Positions 37,845 to 49,683 of a DNA stretch of 64,000 bases are shown one piece after another; position 1 is the stretch's first letter, and the number at the start of each line of letters is the position of its first letter. The translations under genes were made by a program, and so were the position numbers. The stretch is from positions 19,537,001 through 19,601,000 of the forward strand of contig OU612067.1 in assembly GCA_914767715.1 (NCBI GenBank). The letters are read 5' to 3'. This stretch comes from Membranipora membranacea (Eukaryota; Bryozoa; Gymnolaemata; Cheilostomatida; Membraniporidae). The notes below the pieces were generated by a model. It ran no database searches, was not told the origin of the DNA, and was given only the letters and a program-made list of their open reading frames with translations.

Positions 37845-40800
37845 TCACTTTCTTGTATCTGATGCTTTGTGTTGACTGTCCTGACTATCCAAACTAATGG
37901 TGTCCAGCCTAGTAATATCATACGTCCTGATGTCACCGATTGGCAAGTCATTTGTACTTTGTGAGTTTTCCTCGTCATCAATATATGATATTCTGAGGGT
38001 GGGTTTATCGTCATTCGGTGAGTTGCCTCGTACAGACAGGTAAGAATTAGGTCTACTGGAAGCTGATCCGTTAGCACCTTCATAATCGACAGAGTAAGGA
38101 GTCACTGTGTCTTCTATAAATAAGAGAAAAAATAGTGGCAGGTGAGCGGAGGACATAATCATTCATCAATGATCATGTAATAAATATTATCTATATATCA
38201 TAAAGTGTAAATATGTCTATGGAGCAGCATTGGAGGCTAGCGTAGGTTGGAGTGTAGGCTTTTCAGGTTTTCCTTCAAGAGTATTAAGGGCTTTGGTTCA
38301 AGCCTCACTACATTCCACATACTAATGGTCTCTCTGATATGTGAGTTGATTGTCTGATGATAATCAACCAGGTTTTGTCCAGGTAGGACACATGAGAAGG
38401 CTATTCATATCCTTTCCAATTACATTGACAAGTTACAAATTAACAAAAGGTTCTAGAAATAGCATAATCAGGGTTGTTTAGCTAGACAATGTGTTGGCTA
38501 GGGTTGTCCTAGTACAACGACTCACCTTTTTTAAATAACCCATACTCTTTGTATTCATTGAGAGACTCTGTGAGTTTGAGTTTTGTGAACTCACTTGTAC
38601 CGTTCAGTGAAAAGAACAAGGCACACAGCACCAGTCCTGTAAAACCAATCATCAGATGTCATTTAGATATGTTACCATACTAATAATATTATTTCATTTT
38701 GCCAACATAGCGTTGAAACAATCAAGTGCAGAAACAATGATTGTCTATTAATTTAACAGTTAGAACGTACTCTTGGACTTGTAGCAAAGTCTTTAAAACT
38801 ATACACAAACAGGGTACCATGTGTCAGTTTTTTTTTGGAGAGACAATCGCAACTTCATCGATTTGATGGTTATTGCAATGTGGCTTGCCATAGTCGGTTT
38901 TTACTTTCCTTGTCAGCTAGGGTCAATGACCCACAACAGCCAAATCAGGTAGTACTAGACAAACAGTACACCTGTTAGGGCTCAAACCCAGGACCTTGTG
39001 ATTCCGAATCTGACACCTGATCTATCAGGTATAACGCTGAGCCATCTCTGATAGATCCTGATAAGGAGGTAATGCTTGTAACTCACTCCAGGACCAGAAA
39101 ACTTTACCAAAACTTGTTACTGCAGAAAATTTCCAAATCAGCTAGATAGGAGAATATATAATAAGTTAATACAGGCCCATGGTCCAGGCCCGTAGATTTA
39201 GGGGAGGAAGGGACGCTCAAGGGATACCCAACCTGATGTTTCTTCATACACTCAAGGATTCGCGCCTCCCCTACCTATCTACGGCCCTACAATACACAGT
39301 TTTTCCTGGATACTCACCGTAACCAAACTGGCTTATGACATGAAGTAACATAAGGGGGAAGAGAGGTATATCGTTGACAGTATTCTGTATCCTATTTATA
39401 AACTGGAAGAGGTGAAGTACCACAAAAGATGCTGCTAGGTATGTCAGGGGTTTCAAGTATTTCTTCTTTAAATTCTGCAACAAATAAAAAACATAAAATA
39501 TGATTATATGTATACATCGATCAATGCAATGAACTCCCTTCAATGATCGATGTGTAACTATTTCAATGCCAGTTTTGGAGTTGTCAACTTGAAGACAGAC
39601 CAACCTAGCAGGCGGGTGAGTGGGGATTTACCACTCACCAATCAGAGTCAACACATTGGCTGGACATACCTTTGACTACCAATTCTTTCCTTAGTTAAAT
39701 TTACATCTGAACATGAGGTGTGGCGGATTTCGATTGGCAAGCATTCATTGAGATTAAGATTGGGTTATGGAAGTCCGTGGACTGCACTATGACTATAATG
39801 TTGTGTGCAATCAACAACTTGGTTTGAATATATTAATATTTTGGGTAATGATAACTGCAATGACTACAGCTGGAATGGACCAAACTGCTTGCACAATAAA
39901 ACAAAGAAAATCTCACCATAAGAGTAGCTGATCTTTGTACTTGAGTATCTTGACTGTTGTACAGCTCTAAGTTCTGTTTAGTCTTCCAGTACATATATAT
40001 AAAAGTGGCGAGAATGCCAACAATACCACCCATCACTGGTACCCAATAGCTGAAATACATAGTATTATTACATACAGCTTTACTGCTAAAATGAGTGGGT
40101 TTTAAAGGAACCAAACCGGAGAAAGGACAACTCCAAATGGAGGCTCGAATTAGAGCTCAGAAAACTGTCTATATACTATGGCGTTGAGAGTGAATGAGTC
40201 AAAATCAAACTAATATGAGGCTGAAATGCGAAAAGATTTGTTGTACGGCTGGGAGAGCTAAAGAGCTGCTGCGTAAATATCCAATACAGATGAGAAACGC
40301 GCACGCGTTCACTTTAGGAAGTTGTCTGTATTATTGTACTATTGTTAACTATCATAGCTATGAGTTCAATCCACCCACAATGTAGCACACCAGTTTTGCC
40401 TTGACCTGGCCTGAAGAAATGGGTTTAGCTTGTGTTTCCCTTTAACACATTGCCAACTTACATGAGGTACCGCCACACCTGCCCGCTATCTTTTTCTCTT
40501 ATCCAGCAGTATGGAGCTGAAGCTGGGCCATAGTCATCAGTTATAAGGGGCAGAGTTGCAATAGCTAAAGGACCCACCCAGCAGCATAGCACAAACAACC
40601 TGAAATATAAAGTAAGCTCATCTATACAATGAGTAACCGAGTGAATCAAGGGGAAAAGCTTTTGTGATTTGGAGTTATTGCCCCTGCCATCTTGACTGAG
40701 TGAGACGTAGATGATAGCAGTTGTAATTAACTGACAAGAGGGAGTGAGATCACTACAACCACAAATCAGGGAACTGTCTATGACCCTGACTCACATCAAA

Positions 40801-43800
40801 CATAAACACAATTGAGGAAAGATTTTGATCCTGGAAGATCCCCAAAAAGCAATCTCACATCAAGTAATCCAAGAATCTCACATGATCACCCAACAAATTT
40901 CTCAGAGAAAATTTTCTGCGTCTGAAATATCCTTTATGTAACACATAGACTCAATGTAAACTCACCATTCAAAGCTTTCTACTTGGATGCGTTCTTTTTC
41001 TCTGACAATGATCAGAAATAAGTATATAGTCAAACTCACAATCCATAAAAATAGCACAAAACCTACAAAGACAAAGAACAGATTCCTGCAAAACCACAAA
41101 AAAGGATCAACTCAATAGATTGATGGAATTCCAGAATCCTCCAGCAAACCAGGAATAGATGGAACTCACAAACTCATCTATACCGCAGCAATGAATAGTG
41201 AATGTTAGAAATATTGTTTGCACGGCTTCATTCAGAACATGCTGGCTACGGCCCAGACAAACTTGTATCTCATGTATCGGTTTAGCTACGCCCCCCCCCC
41301 CTCTCATAGAGCTAAAGCCCTACTTGGGAAATCAAACTATATAACCTATGAGAAAAGGTCTGGCTGCCTAGTTGAAACCATCTCCAAACACTGGAGAAAC
41401 AATACTTCCATTTCTGGTCTACTTTCAGTACTATGCATGACAGTAGCTACATTTTATAATGCCACAGCTGTAAGTTGTGCTCACCTGCAAATTGTATGAA
41501 GAATCCTTGTGCAATACAGCTAGAACCAGTTACACGACCATCATGCTGTAACATATATATGTGTATAGAGGTAAATGTGTATATGGGGATATGTGTATAT
41601 GTATATAGGTGTATCGCATATATGTATATGCGTAAATTGGTATATGAGTATATGTGTATATGTGTAGTGCATCAGAAATATATTACATCAAACTTTATCT
41701 GTTTAGGGCATAGATAACCAATAACTATAGGATTCTATCTCAGAATTGTCACTTTATTGGCAGATATTTTGACCATGAGGTGACAATTCTGAGATTGAAG
41801 CCTCAATCAGGTATCTTTTGGCAGACTATCTAACTTAGGGACTGATTCCTAATATGAGGTGTTATAACAGGCAGACAGCCAGCCGGTAGCTACCGGCGTT
41901 ATGCTAAAGTCTTATAATATATTAGAATGATGACACATGCGCAATAAAATGAACCAGGTGAATGGTGGACATTAGTCTAAGCTCTCACACCGTGCCAGGA
42001 TAGCCAGCAGTAGCACTCAATTATCAACCACTATCTCCACCATGGTTGATAATAAAATGATGCTAACAGCAGCTATCTCGGCAGGAGTCTAAGCGCTTAA
42101 ACTAGGTGAACGTTAGTCGGTTGCAATGCGAGTCAGTGGCATTAGATTATCAAACGCTGAAATTGAGTGATCGATCAAGTAATGCCACATACTCGCATCG
42201 TAGCCATCTGAGCACTTGACTGGGTTCATGTAAAAACACTAAATAATATGATGTGAACAAATTTTACAAGCTTGATTTGTTGTACTATCAAAATAGTGAT
42301 AAAGAACCATATTACTTCACAACGACGGAAATGGCAATGTTCTTAGAAAGCAACAGACATCCCCTAGTCATCGCTTTGTCGCTGAGTGTCATATATCTCC
42401 TAGGAGAGATCTGAACACTGATCAAGTTACATGTTTAGATTTCTATTTTGATTAAAACAAAAGTGGGGATTATTGTGATTATTGTAGCTCAGCTGAGCAC
42501 CTTTGATGAGCAAAAAAGTAGCAACAAATGTTCACTTTATACTAAACTAAGCGAGCATGAATAAGTCAGTCATGAAAATTAACGAGTTTTGTTTGGTCTC
42601 AATAAGTGAAGTGTGTAAAGAATTCAAGGTAGTGGAGGATCGGAGCAATTGAAAGAGAAATAAGTTTCTTTTTGCCAATTAATATCCTCCCAAAGAAAAA
42701 ATAAATACTAAGTTAAAAAAATGTTGGTACCTAAGTTCCCCAGGGGCCCGTTTGGTGGGTGCAGGGGGAACCAAGTTTCCCTGTGCCATTATGTACGTTC
42801 CCTTATTTGGATAAAATGATAAACAAGGTTAAATAGTACTTACAGCGAGGTAGGTTATATCTTCTATTATATTAGCCAATAATATCTGCAGAAAGATTCT
42901 CTATAAATAGAACATCAAAAAGCGACTTGTTAACATCATTCATCTGAAAACAGGAAGTTGTAACCACAGCCATCAATTCAACTTGACAATTTGAATTTCA
43001 AAATTCATACACCCTCTTAATTCGACAAAGAATAACTTAATATTTGAGAGCCCACGCAGGAACAAAACTTCACACCAGCCGAGTATAAAGTGGCTCTACC
43101 CCTTGACTACATAGAGGTTTATTTTGCAAAGAGCTTGTATAGTAGAAAGGTATAAAAATAAGTGATGTTAAAATCGCAAGTCTGTCTCTGGCTGAAGACT
43201 TAAGGACGCTGCAGCCGTATTCGGCGCTAAGTTGCTCTCAGTTTGCAAGCAGGTCGGAGCACACCTGGGGTGTCAATTGCGCCCAGTAGATGGTAGACTG
43301 CAGCAGGATTCGAACCCAAGACCTCCAACGCTTGCGCATTATAGGGCAGGCGCTCTAACCAACCAAGCTACCTCCTACTCCTTAGACGGTTTTTAAAACT
43401 ATATTGAATGGCGAGATGGCGCAGGTGCAATCGGTAAGCATTTGCTACCTGCTGTCAGGGGATTGGTGCAGCAGGAGAATTTTTATTGATATTTCCAGCC
43501 CTCATCCCCTATTCATAATCTTCATAATTCATATGCATATGACAGCTTGCAAATTTAATGCTAGCTATTATTAAGTCACCCTAAAACTAGCCAAATTGAA
43601 TACTAGCTAAAATTTCAACATCAATATGGGGTAGAATTTGAGTGGAGTTACCCCACCAACTGAAGGAATGTGATCTCCTTTCGTTCATTTCTTCGGAACT
43701 CTTTTTCTGGTAATACAGCATTTCAGATATACAGATATTGGGCCTTCAGTCACATACTTTGGTGCCCCTAGCACTAGCAGGTTAAATTTATGTAGATTCT

Positions 43801-46274
43801 AGCTGTGTATAGTTTCACCTACCTGACTGAAGCGCTTGACTTTCCTGAAGAGCAGCGCTGTGGCCAGAGTAAGAACAGCACAAATAAAACTTATCGATAG
43901 TAATACTAGTTTCACTGTCTGCAGGGCTTGCTGTAATAAAGACAGAGAATAAGATATATTAAAATTTGTTGGACTTCAAAAACATGAAACCCCTGTCAAG
44001 GTTACACTTGAGGAAGACATAAAACATAGGTTCACGTAGGAGAAGAATGTATGCTCCCTACAACTTCTTGAATTTTTTGTGCAGACAGAATTGATACCAT
44101 GGCAAAGAATCCTCATGATCCAATAGATTCCATCCCACTCAAAAATAGCTTTTAGTAGAATAAAACAGTCAAATGTTTCAGCCCGGTAATAATGGTAGTT
44201 TGGCAAAATTTATATCAAACTGACTTTTCTCTGATTGACTTTTTGTGCCTTCGTAACTATTCACATCAGTTTTCTCAATCTAGTAGTTCCCATAAATATA
44301 TACAATCACCATGGTGCCGATTTGATGACTAAATTTGGTTACCTAGAGGATAAAAACATAAAACTTTCCCCTAGCGTTGCTAAGGATACTTTGCAGGGGA
44401 GTAAAACTATCCCCACCAGTATCAATTCTTCCTTGCACACTAACTGCAGGATTTTAGTAATTTGGTGTTTATGTATTTAAAACTGAAATATTCACCTGCA
44501 TTAAATATTTATAAATAAAATTGAAGGAATGCTAAATTGGCTACCGAACCTTTGTCAAGTCATGTTGGGAAAAGTATGGAAACCCCTTACAAGATAATCA
44601 TTGTGATATAAATATGGGCGCCGACTAGGGAATCATCAATTACCCCCACTTCCTCATAGGACAATATAACTAAGTACTCCCTTTTTATAATTATCCATCT
44701 GTTGCAATGTTACAAATCATAACAATGTCAAGGACTCTCGCAAAAAAGAGGTAATAAGAGTAATAATAATAATAAGGGCCATAAACATTTATGAATGTTA
44801 CTGGTGGTTACATTAATATCTGGTTAACCTTATGATAAGTAAGTGCATTTCCACACAAAGTTTTGTGATGATTTATATTGTAATGTTACTCATTGAGTTT
44901 ACATCATCAGGTAATCATTTTTTTGTACAGCTGTTTTTTGGAAGTTTGTACTCCCGCTATCAACCAGCTATTGCTTGATATCGGCATTCACTGATATAAT
45001 GTTATTATCAGTGGTGGCATGCGCCAAGACAACAAACAAATCAGCTTTGTCACACAAGCTACCGGGGGGGGGGGGGGGATTTAATGTAGCTACTTGGTAT
45101 TGCATTCAGGAAAATATTATCAGCTGGGGACAAAGTGTGAAGTTTTCAGCAGGTCTTATTTTTCAACATTCCCCCCCCCCCAAACCTGCAAAACTGTCAC
45201 TGTAATTTAATATGAACTGCACCTTGAAAAAAGATTGTGATTTCAAACCTTGTCAAGAGGAAGACTAGTTATAAAATTATTTTTCACAATCCAAGTGAAT
45301 AGGACGGATGGTAAAAGGTATAATATGATAATTGCTACCTTGCACCTGTGGCACCTGTGGCTCGAACCCATGGTCGCCCATTCAAAAGGTCATTGTTTTT
45401 GCAACAACACTGATACAAACAAGTTTGATAAATATTTCTGAAGTGTATTTTTAGTTCACGTCTCAAAAACCACAGCGAACAAATAACCTCAGAGTTGGGT
45501 ATGTTATGCACTTGCAATCGCTACTCGTGTCAAATCTGTTTGAGAATTTGTGGGGGATCAATTCACCATGACATTAGCATTACCAAAGATTATAAATACT
45601 CAGTCATCGGCATTACTAAATCCCAGATAACACACATAATCTGCAATGAGCTATCTAATATGCGATCATTGCTGCATGAAATTTCCAAGTTGCAGGTCAG
45701 CTTAAAAAACAACAACTGGAAACTTTTGATTTGATCCCAAACAAAGCGCGGCCTAACGGCAAAGGGTTACCATTAGATCAAGTTTAATCCAATTGTCTGC
45801 ATTTCAGTTGCTCCCTTCCACTGGTTACTAGTGACCAGTGGATCAGGAACAACTCTGAATACAGGCAAATGGACCAAACTTGGTCTAGGTTACCATGAAC
45901 AAAGTTATAACTTTTTAGAGAGCAATTGGCTTACAACAACCTCACAGCTAAATTCCCCTTACTAAACAGAGCATGCTAGTTGCTGATCTGTGATAGCACC
46001 CATTGACCGTCTAAATCGAAACACCATCATTGCTTCAGCACATCCAAAACAGTACATCAAACATATACATACTTACACATTTATCAGGGTCGATTTCACA
46101 AAAAAGTCCGTCCGACGCTTGTAGCCCCGTAGACATGACGGAGGAAAGACTAGTCGAGCTTGTATTGAGCGTTGTCATACCCATAGATGAGGCAGATGGA
46201 TTGTCAGAGACTGCTGAGGTAGTTAGACTGTCTGTAGTAGTGATGTTAGTCGCCATGTCAGTGGTTGTAGCCAT
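37845..46274 (-). CDS. 7TM receptor, cAMP-receptor-like/GPR157-like
   Basis: Ten exons: 46274-46077, 43930-43823, 42900-42844, 41545-41485, 41062-40966, 40599-40462, 40049-39917, 39474-39318, 38636-38526, 38113-37845. All phases agree (442 aa). A Ser/Thr-rich extracellular N-terminus of 66 residues carries NIT and NTS glycosylation sites. TM1 is in exon 2, TM2 in the 19-codon exon 3 (ILLANIIEDITYLA), and TM3 spans exons 4-5 (CIAQGFFIQFA-GFVLFLW, with Cys 17 residues before Trp as in GPR157). TM4 (CCWVGPLAIATLPLI) is followed by the extracellular PYCWI; TM5 is VMGGIVGILATFIYMYW, TM6 is KPLTYLAASFVVLHLF, and TM7 is LLHVISQFGYG-LVLCALFF. The C-tail of about 120 residues is acidic and Ser-rich. 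The Cys in TM3 and CW in loop 2 are the expected disulfide pair. Ligand unknown; G-protein coupling is inferred. A 5' UTR exon may lie near 47360-47400. Confidence 0.85.
38940..39062 (-). repeat. tRNA-derived SINE
   Basis: Minus strand: GAGATGGCTCAGCGTTA...(anticodon-region variant)...GGTCCTGGGTTTGAGCCC, giving A and B boxes of a tRNA-like promoter in a receptor intron. Confidence 0.55.
41545..41665. repeat. TATATG-rich low-complexity tract
   Basis: Irregular reiteration of TATATGTGTATATG-type units, immediately upstream of receptor exon 4 on the minus strand. Confidence 0.8.
42117..42208. repeat. foldback element
   Basis: Arms GGTTGCAATGCGAGTCAGTG and the near-complement of CACATACTCGCATCGTAGCC enclose about 40 bp. 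A second hairpin with arms CTCAGAATTGTCAC and its complement lies at about 41735-41800. Confidence 0.7.
43190..43385 (-). repeat. tRNA-derived SINE
   Basis: Minus strand: head GGAGGTAGCTTGGTTGGTTA with B box GGTTCGAATCC, followed by a body of about 110 bp ending in an A/T-poor segment. It is related to the + strand copy near 63375. Confidence 0.65.
45063..45180. repeat. homopolymer G tract and C tract
   Basis: A G run of about 16 at 45063 and a C run of about 12 at 45170. They lie in an intron of the receptor and are likely assembly-sensitive. Confidence 0.8.
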
Positions 46275-46309
46275 TCTTACTGCTGTCTCAGAGAAACACA
46301 AGTAGCACA

Positions 46310-49300
46310 AGTAGCTGTCCGGTCAACTTTAACTGTATATCCTGTCAACTGAACCAACACAAGTCACAAATGTAGAATGACACAGCTAATAAAGTTATTT
46401 CTAAATAAACAGTGATGTTATATGGTTGACTTGTCATCAAATGAATTGCATACAATGGTATTTTCCTGCTTCGCTTGATGATAATAAATTCCGCATATTT
46501 TGAAACGCTGTGTAGTATTTATAATTTGGCAGTTTAATTCTAAAATTGGCTAGTTTATCTCTCAATGACCATTTATCTATCAATATGACAACATAGTTTC
46601 CCCATCGATCACTATACTTATCGAGATTAGGTGTCAAGCAGTATGTGCCAACACCAGAATCAGTATGCGTACTATACACATAACATGACAAAGTTGATGA
46701 AGTGCAATAGATTTGGGGGAAAGCTTTGATTTGCCAGAATTGTGCAACATGTATGACTGTCACATAAGTAATGCCAAAGAACAGGAACATCAAATAAACA
46801 AGTTAGATTTTGGGTTTTTGAACTTCAAGACAAGAAGCATCGAATTGTCGCCGGATGCTATGCCCACACAGAGTAGCGATAATTAATGCTCTACCTGCGC
46901 TGCAGGGAGGTAATTGCGATGACAGGCTGCAAGCCCCAGAGGTCCTAGTTCCAGCCAAAGCGGATTTAATCAAAATGGAGCATAATAAGTGCACTACATG
47001 TTCAAAAGGAAATGAAACATGATGTTATAACCACCCGTTAGGACAACCAGCCCACCTCTTACAACAACCAAACCCTTCCCTAAGATAATGACACTCTTCC
47101 TTTAGACACCGACCCCCAAACCCATAGCAGCCAGGCACAAAGATGCACCATAAAAGAGGGCATTGCTGACAGATGAACGATTTGTGGGACCAGCCATGCT
47201 CTTTGACACTGGTTGTTGGGTATGTTATGGCCCTGTTGGTAGTCAGTTGGGTTGTTGTGGGAAAAGCAAGGCACTACCCAGAAGATCATACCCATACTCA
47301 AAAATTTGAAAGTTCTATACACTAACCTGTAACTAAAGAGAACCTCAAATGAACTTACCAGTAAATCTACCGATGAAGAAGTAGCAATTTTCGTACTGAA
47401 TCGAAGGTCGCAGCTGGTGTAAATGAATGCATATCCTGATCGTGCACACTACTGTATATCAATTTGACGTGATTGTACGCCTGTCAACCTACGATACGGT
47501 GTGTTGATAATTATCCATGTGTAACACCACTGAACTAAAACATTCCAATAAACAAGCCAACTGCTTCCTTTTCTATGATATCTGCGGACAAGATCTTAGT
47601 ACGCTATCAGGTGGCTTGTCATGTCAGGATTAAATTACTTCCAATTGACTTTAATCCTCAAGGGAGAAACATAATTTACTATAAATCATTTACAAATACA
47701 ATAATGTGCAACAGCTCTATATAGCCTACCATGATATCCCTTTGGGTGAGCATGTCAGAACAGAAGTACTAAATTGGAAGGAATCCTAACAGGTTTAATT
47801 ATTGGTTATTAAGTGGATTTGAGTAAAATTAACCTTACTGTACAAGCTTATCATGATAGGTGCCTTGAACCTGAAGGCCTAGCTGCCTTGTATGAGTAAG
47901 CTATCTACCCTACATTTAGCAAGACTAATGGCTGGGTCACATTGTCCCAGGTGACACTGGGATGTCATCCTAGGTGCTTATCCCAGATGGTCCCAGTCAC
48001 ATTATAACAGTCATCCCAGATAGCCATCCCAGTCAATGTGAACCAGAAAATGACACAATCCCGGACTGTCTGGGTCCGTCTGGGCTAGCATCGGGAAAGT
48101 TCGTAAGCGTCAAACTTTCCCGATGCTATCCCAGACGGACCCAGACAGTCTGGGATTGTGTCATTTTCTGGTTCACATTGACTGGGATGGCTATCTGGGA
48201 TGAATTTTATAATGTGACTGGGACCATCTGGGATAAACATCTGGGATGGCATCCTAGTGTCATCTGGGACAATGTGAACCAGCCATATGAGTAATACCTA
48301 ATATTGACATTAGATCAGATCGTTAATTGCAATCCCCGCTATACTTCCTCATTAAGCCTGCAGATGTTCAGTGAGATCACAACTTAGCCTAATAACATAC
48401 TTTGCACTCACTGATAGTGTTTTATGTCCTGTCTGAACTGTACCGACTGTCTGCAGTGTAAATTATTCGAATGGTCCTGCTCACTGAAGAAGGTAAAATA
48501 CCATAGCAGTGACTTCACTTAAATTGTGCAAACTTACAATTGAGGAGTCTGATAATGTTGTTTACTATTTCTATGACAGCTCAGCATTGCTATACCTCAA
48601 CACAACTACTGAATTCTAGCCTTTCATTTCTACACATACTCCTGAACTGAGGGCCACCAAACAGCCATGCAAAAGAATGCCAAGTGTATCTCACAATGTA
48701 GGATAATTCTTAAAGCAGGCGGAATTCTCACAATGCAACTTTTCCATGTCACAGCGAGCCAAAAATATTATGTAAACCTTGACCTTAGCAGCTTTGGGAT
48801 TCCACAGAATTGCATCATGGGAGACTGGTAGTCTTAACCTACACACTACACTATGACTGAACTTAGTAAGAGATGGTGTAGTTGGGTCTCCACATACACA
48901 TATAAAGTATATATAAGTATTTCTATGTTTATGGGTTTCAAGTTAAATATTTAAAATACCAGTGGCTTACGGATCAAGACAGGTTTCAGGTCAAGATCAC
49001 AATTTCAACACATTATTGGCGAATTACGATACAATAATGTATATGTTTCAAGTTGATATCATGATGTTTGTCACATTGCAATGATGAACTAAATTGGGAT
49101 TTATCCTGTAAAATATTATTTACATATCTCCTTATATAAAAATCCAAATATGAGCACATGCATCATTGTGCGTTGGTAAAATATGGAAAGTTATGCACAC
49201 TGGCTTGTTAAACATTACGTATATTGCAGTTGGTTATGGTATCAAAGCTATCAGATATAACTGGAGTGATCAAATGACATGAGATTTTTTAAATAGTTGA

Positions 49301-49680
49301 TAGAATCAAATGAAATCTAAGAATGAAACTTTTCAATACAAAGATATATGTGTCTGAAATTACTACGGATTCTAAGCAAACAGTCACATCATCAAAATAG
49401 GTCATATGTGATGTATTGCCAATATTTTGCACCTGCATCGTTAAATGAGCCCAAAAGTTACTGTACTGTAGAAACTGTCATCAAAGCTTGTGCTTTGTGG
49501 GCGTTCTGTGTACCATCCCGACACGCCAGCTTGGTTCTGAGCCTATCGTGACTACAATTATGACAGGAATGACTCTTATAGACTATGTTCCTCATTCTCT
49601 TGTACAAAAGTCAAGGTTTACAACATTTTCACTTACTTGAAGTGAACTATCAATGATGAGGTAACTTCATTGGTACCCTG
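46310..49680. other. intergenic gap between the 7TM receptor and UBA2
   Basis: No gene was recognised apart from a possible receptor 5' UTR exon near 47360-47400 (minus strand, donor GTAAGT after TAGATTTACTG). A 118-codon minus-strand frame at 46437-46793 has no recognisable motif. A large palindrome occupies 47930-48286. Confidence 0.5.
47930..48286. mobile_element. near-perfect palindromic (foldback) element of about 360 bp
   Basis: Two arms of about 170 bp are complementary over almost all their length, from GGCTGGGTCACATTGTCCCA on the left to TGGGACAATGTGAACCAGCC on the right, with a tiny centre near 48105-48115. The inner arms (GACTGTCTGGGTCCGTCTGG and complement) are nearly identical. 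CTGGGA recurs throughout. No coding region; the family is unnamed here. Confidence 0.85.
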
Positions 49681-49683
49681 TGA

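Noticed and set aside
37657-37897. Overlapping short frames on both strands near the receptor stop
   Set aside because: Shadows of the receptor's last exon and 3' UTR palindrome.
41170-41241. Apparent receptor exon (VQTIFLTFTIHCCGIDEF) between TM2 and TM3
   Set aside because: It has an acceptor and GTGAGT donor but the wrong phase for exon 41062-40966; the exon at 41545-41485 fits phase and restores the family Cys-to-Trp spacing in TM3.
42844-42946. Longer version of receptor exon 3 starting at an ATG near 42943
   Set aside because: That frame stops inside; the acceptor at 42901 gives an open TM2 frame in phase with both neighbours.
46437-46793. 118-codon minus-strand frame
   Set aside because: No recognisable motif, no splice context and no homology that I can see.
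48000-48294. 106-codon frame across the large palindrome
   Set aside because: Created by the two complementary CCCAG/CTGGG-rich arms; the composition is that of the repeat, not of a protein.
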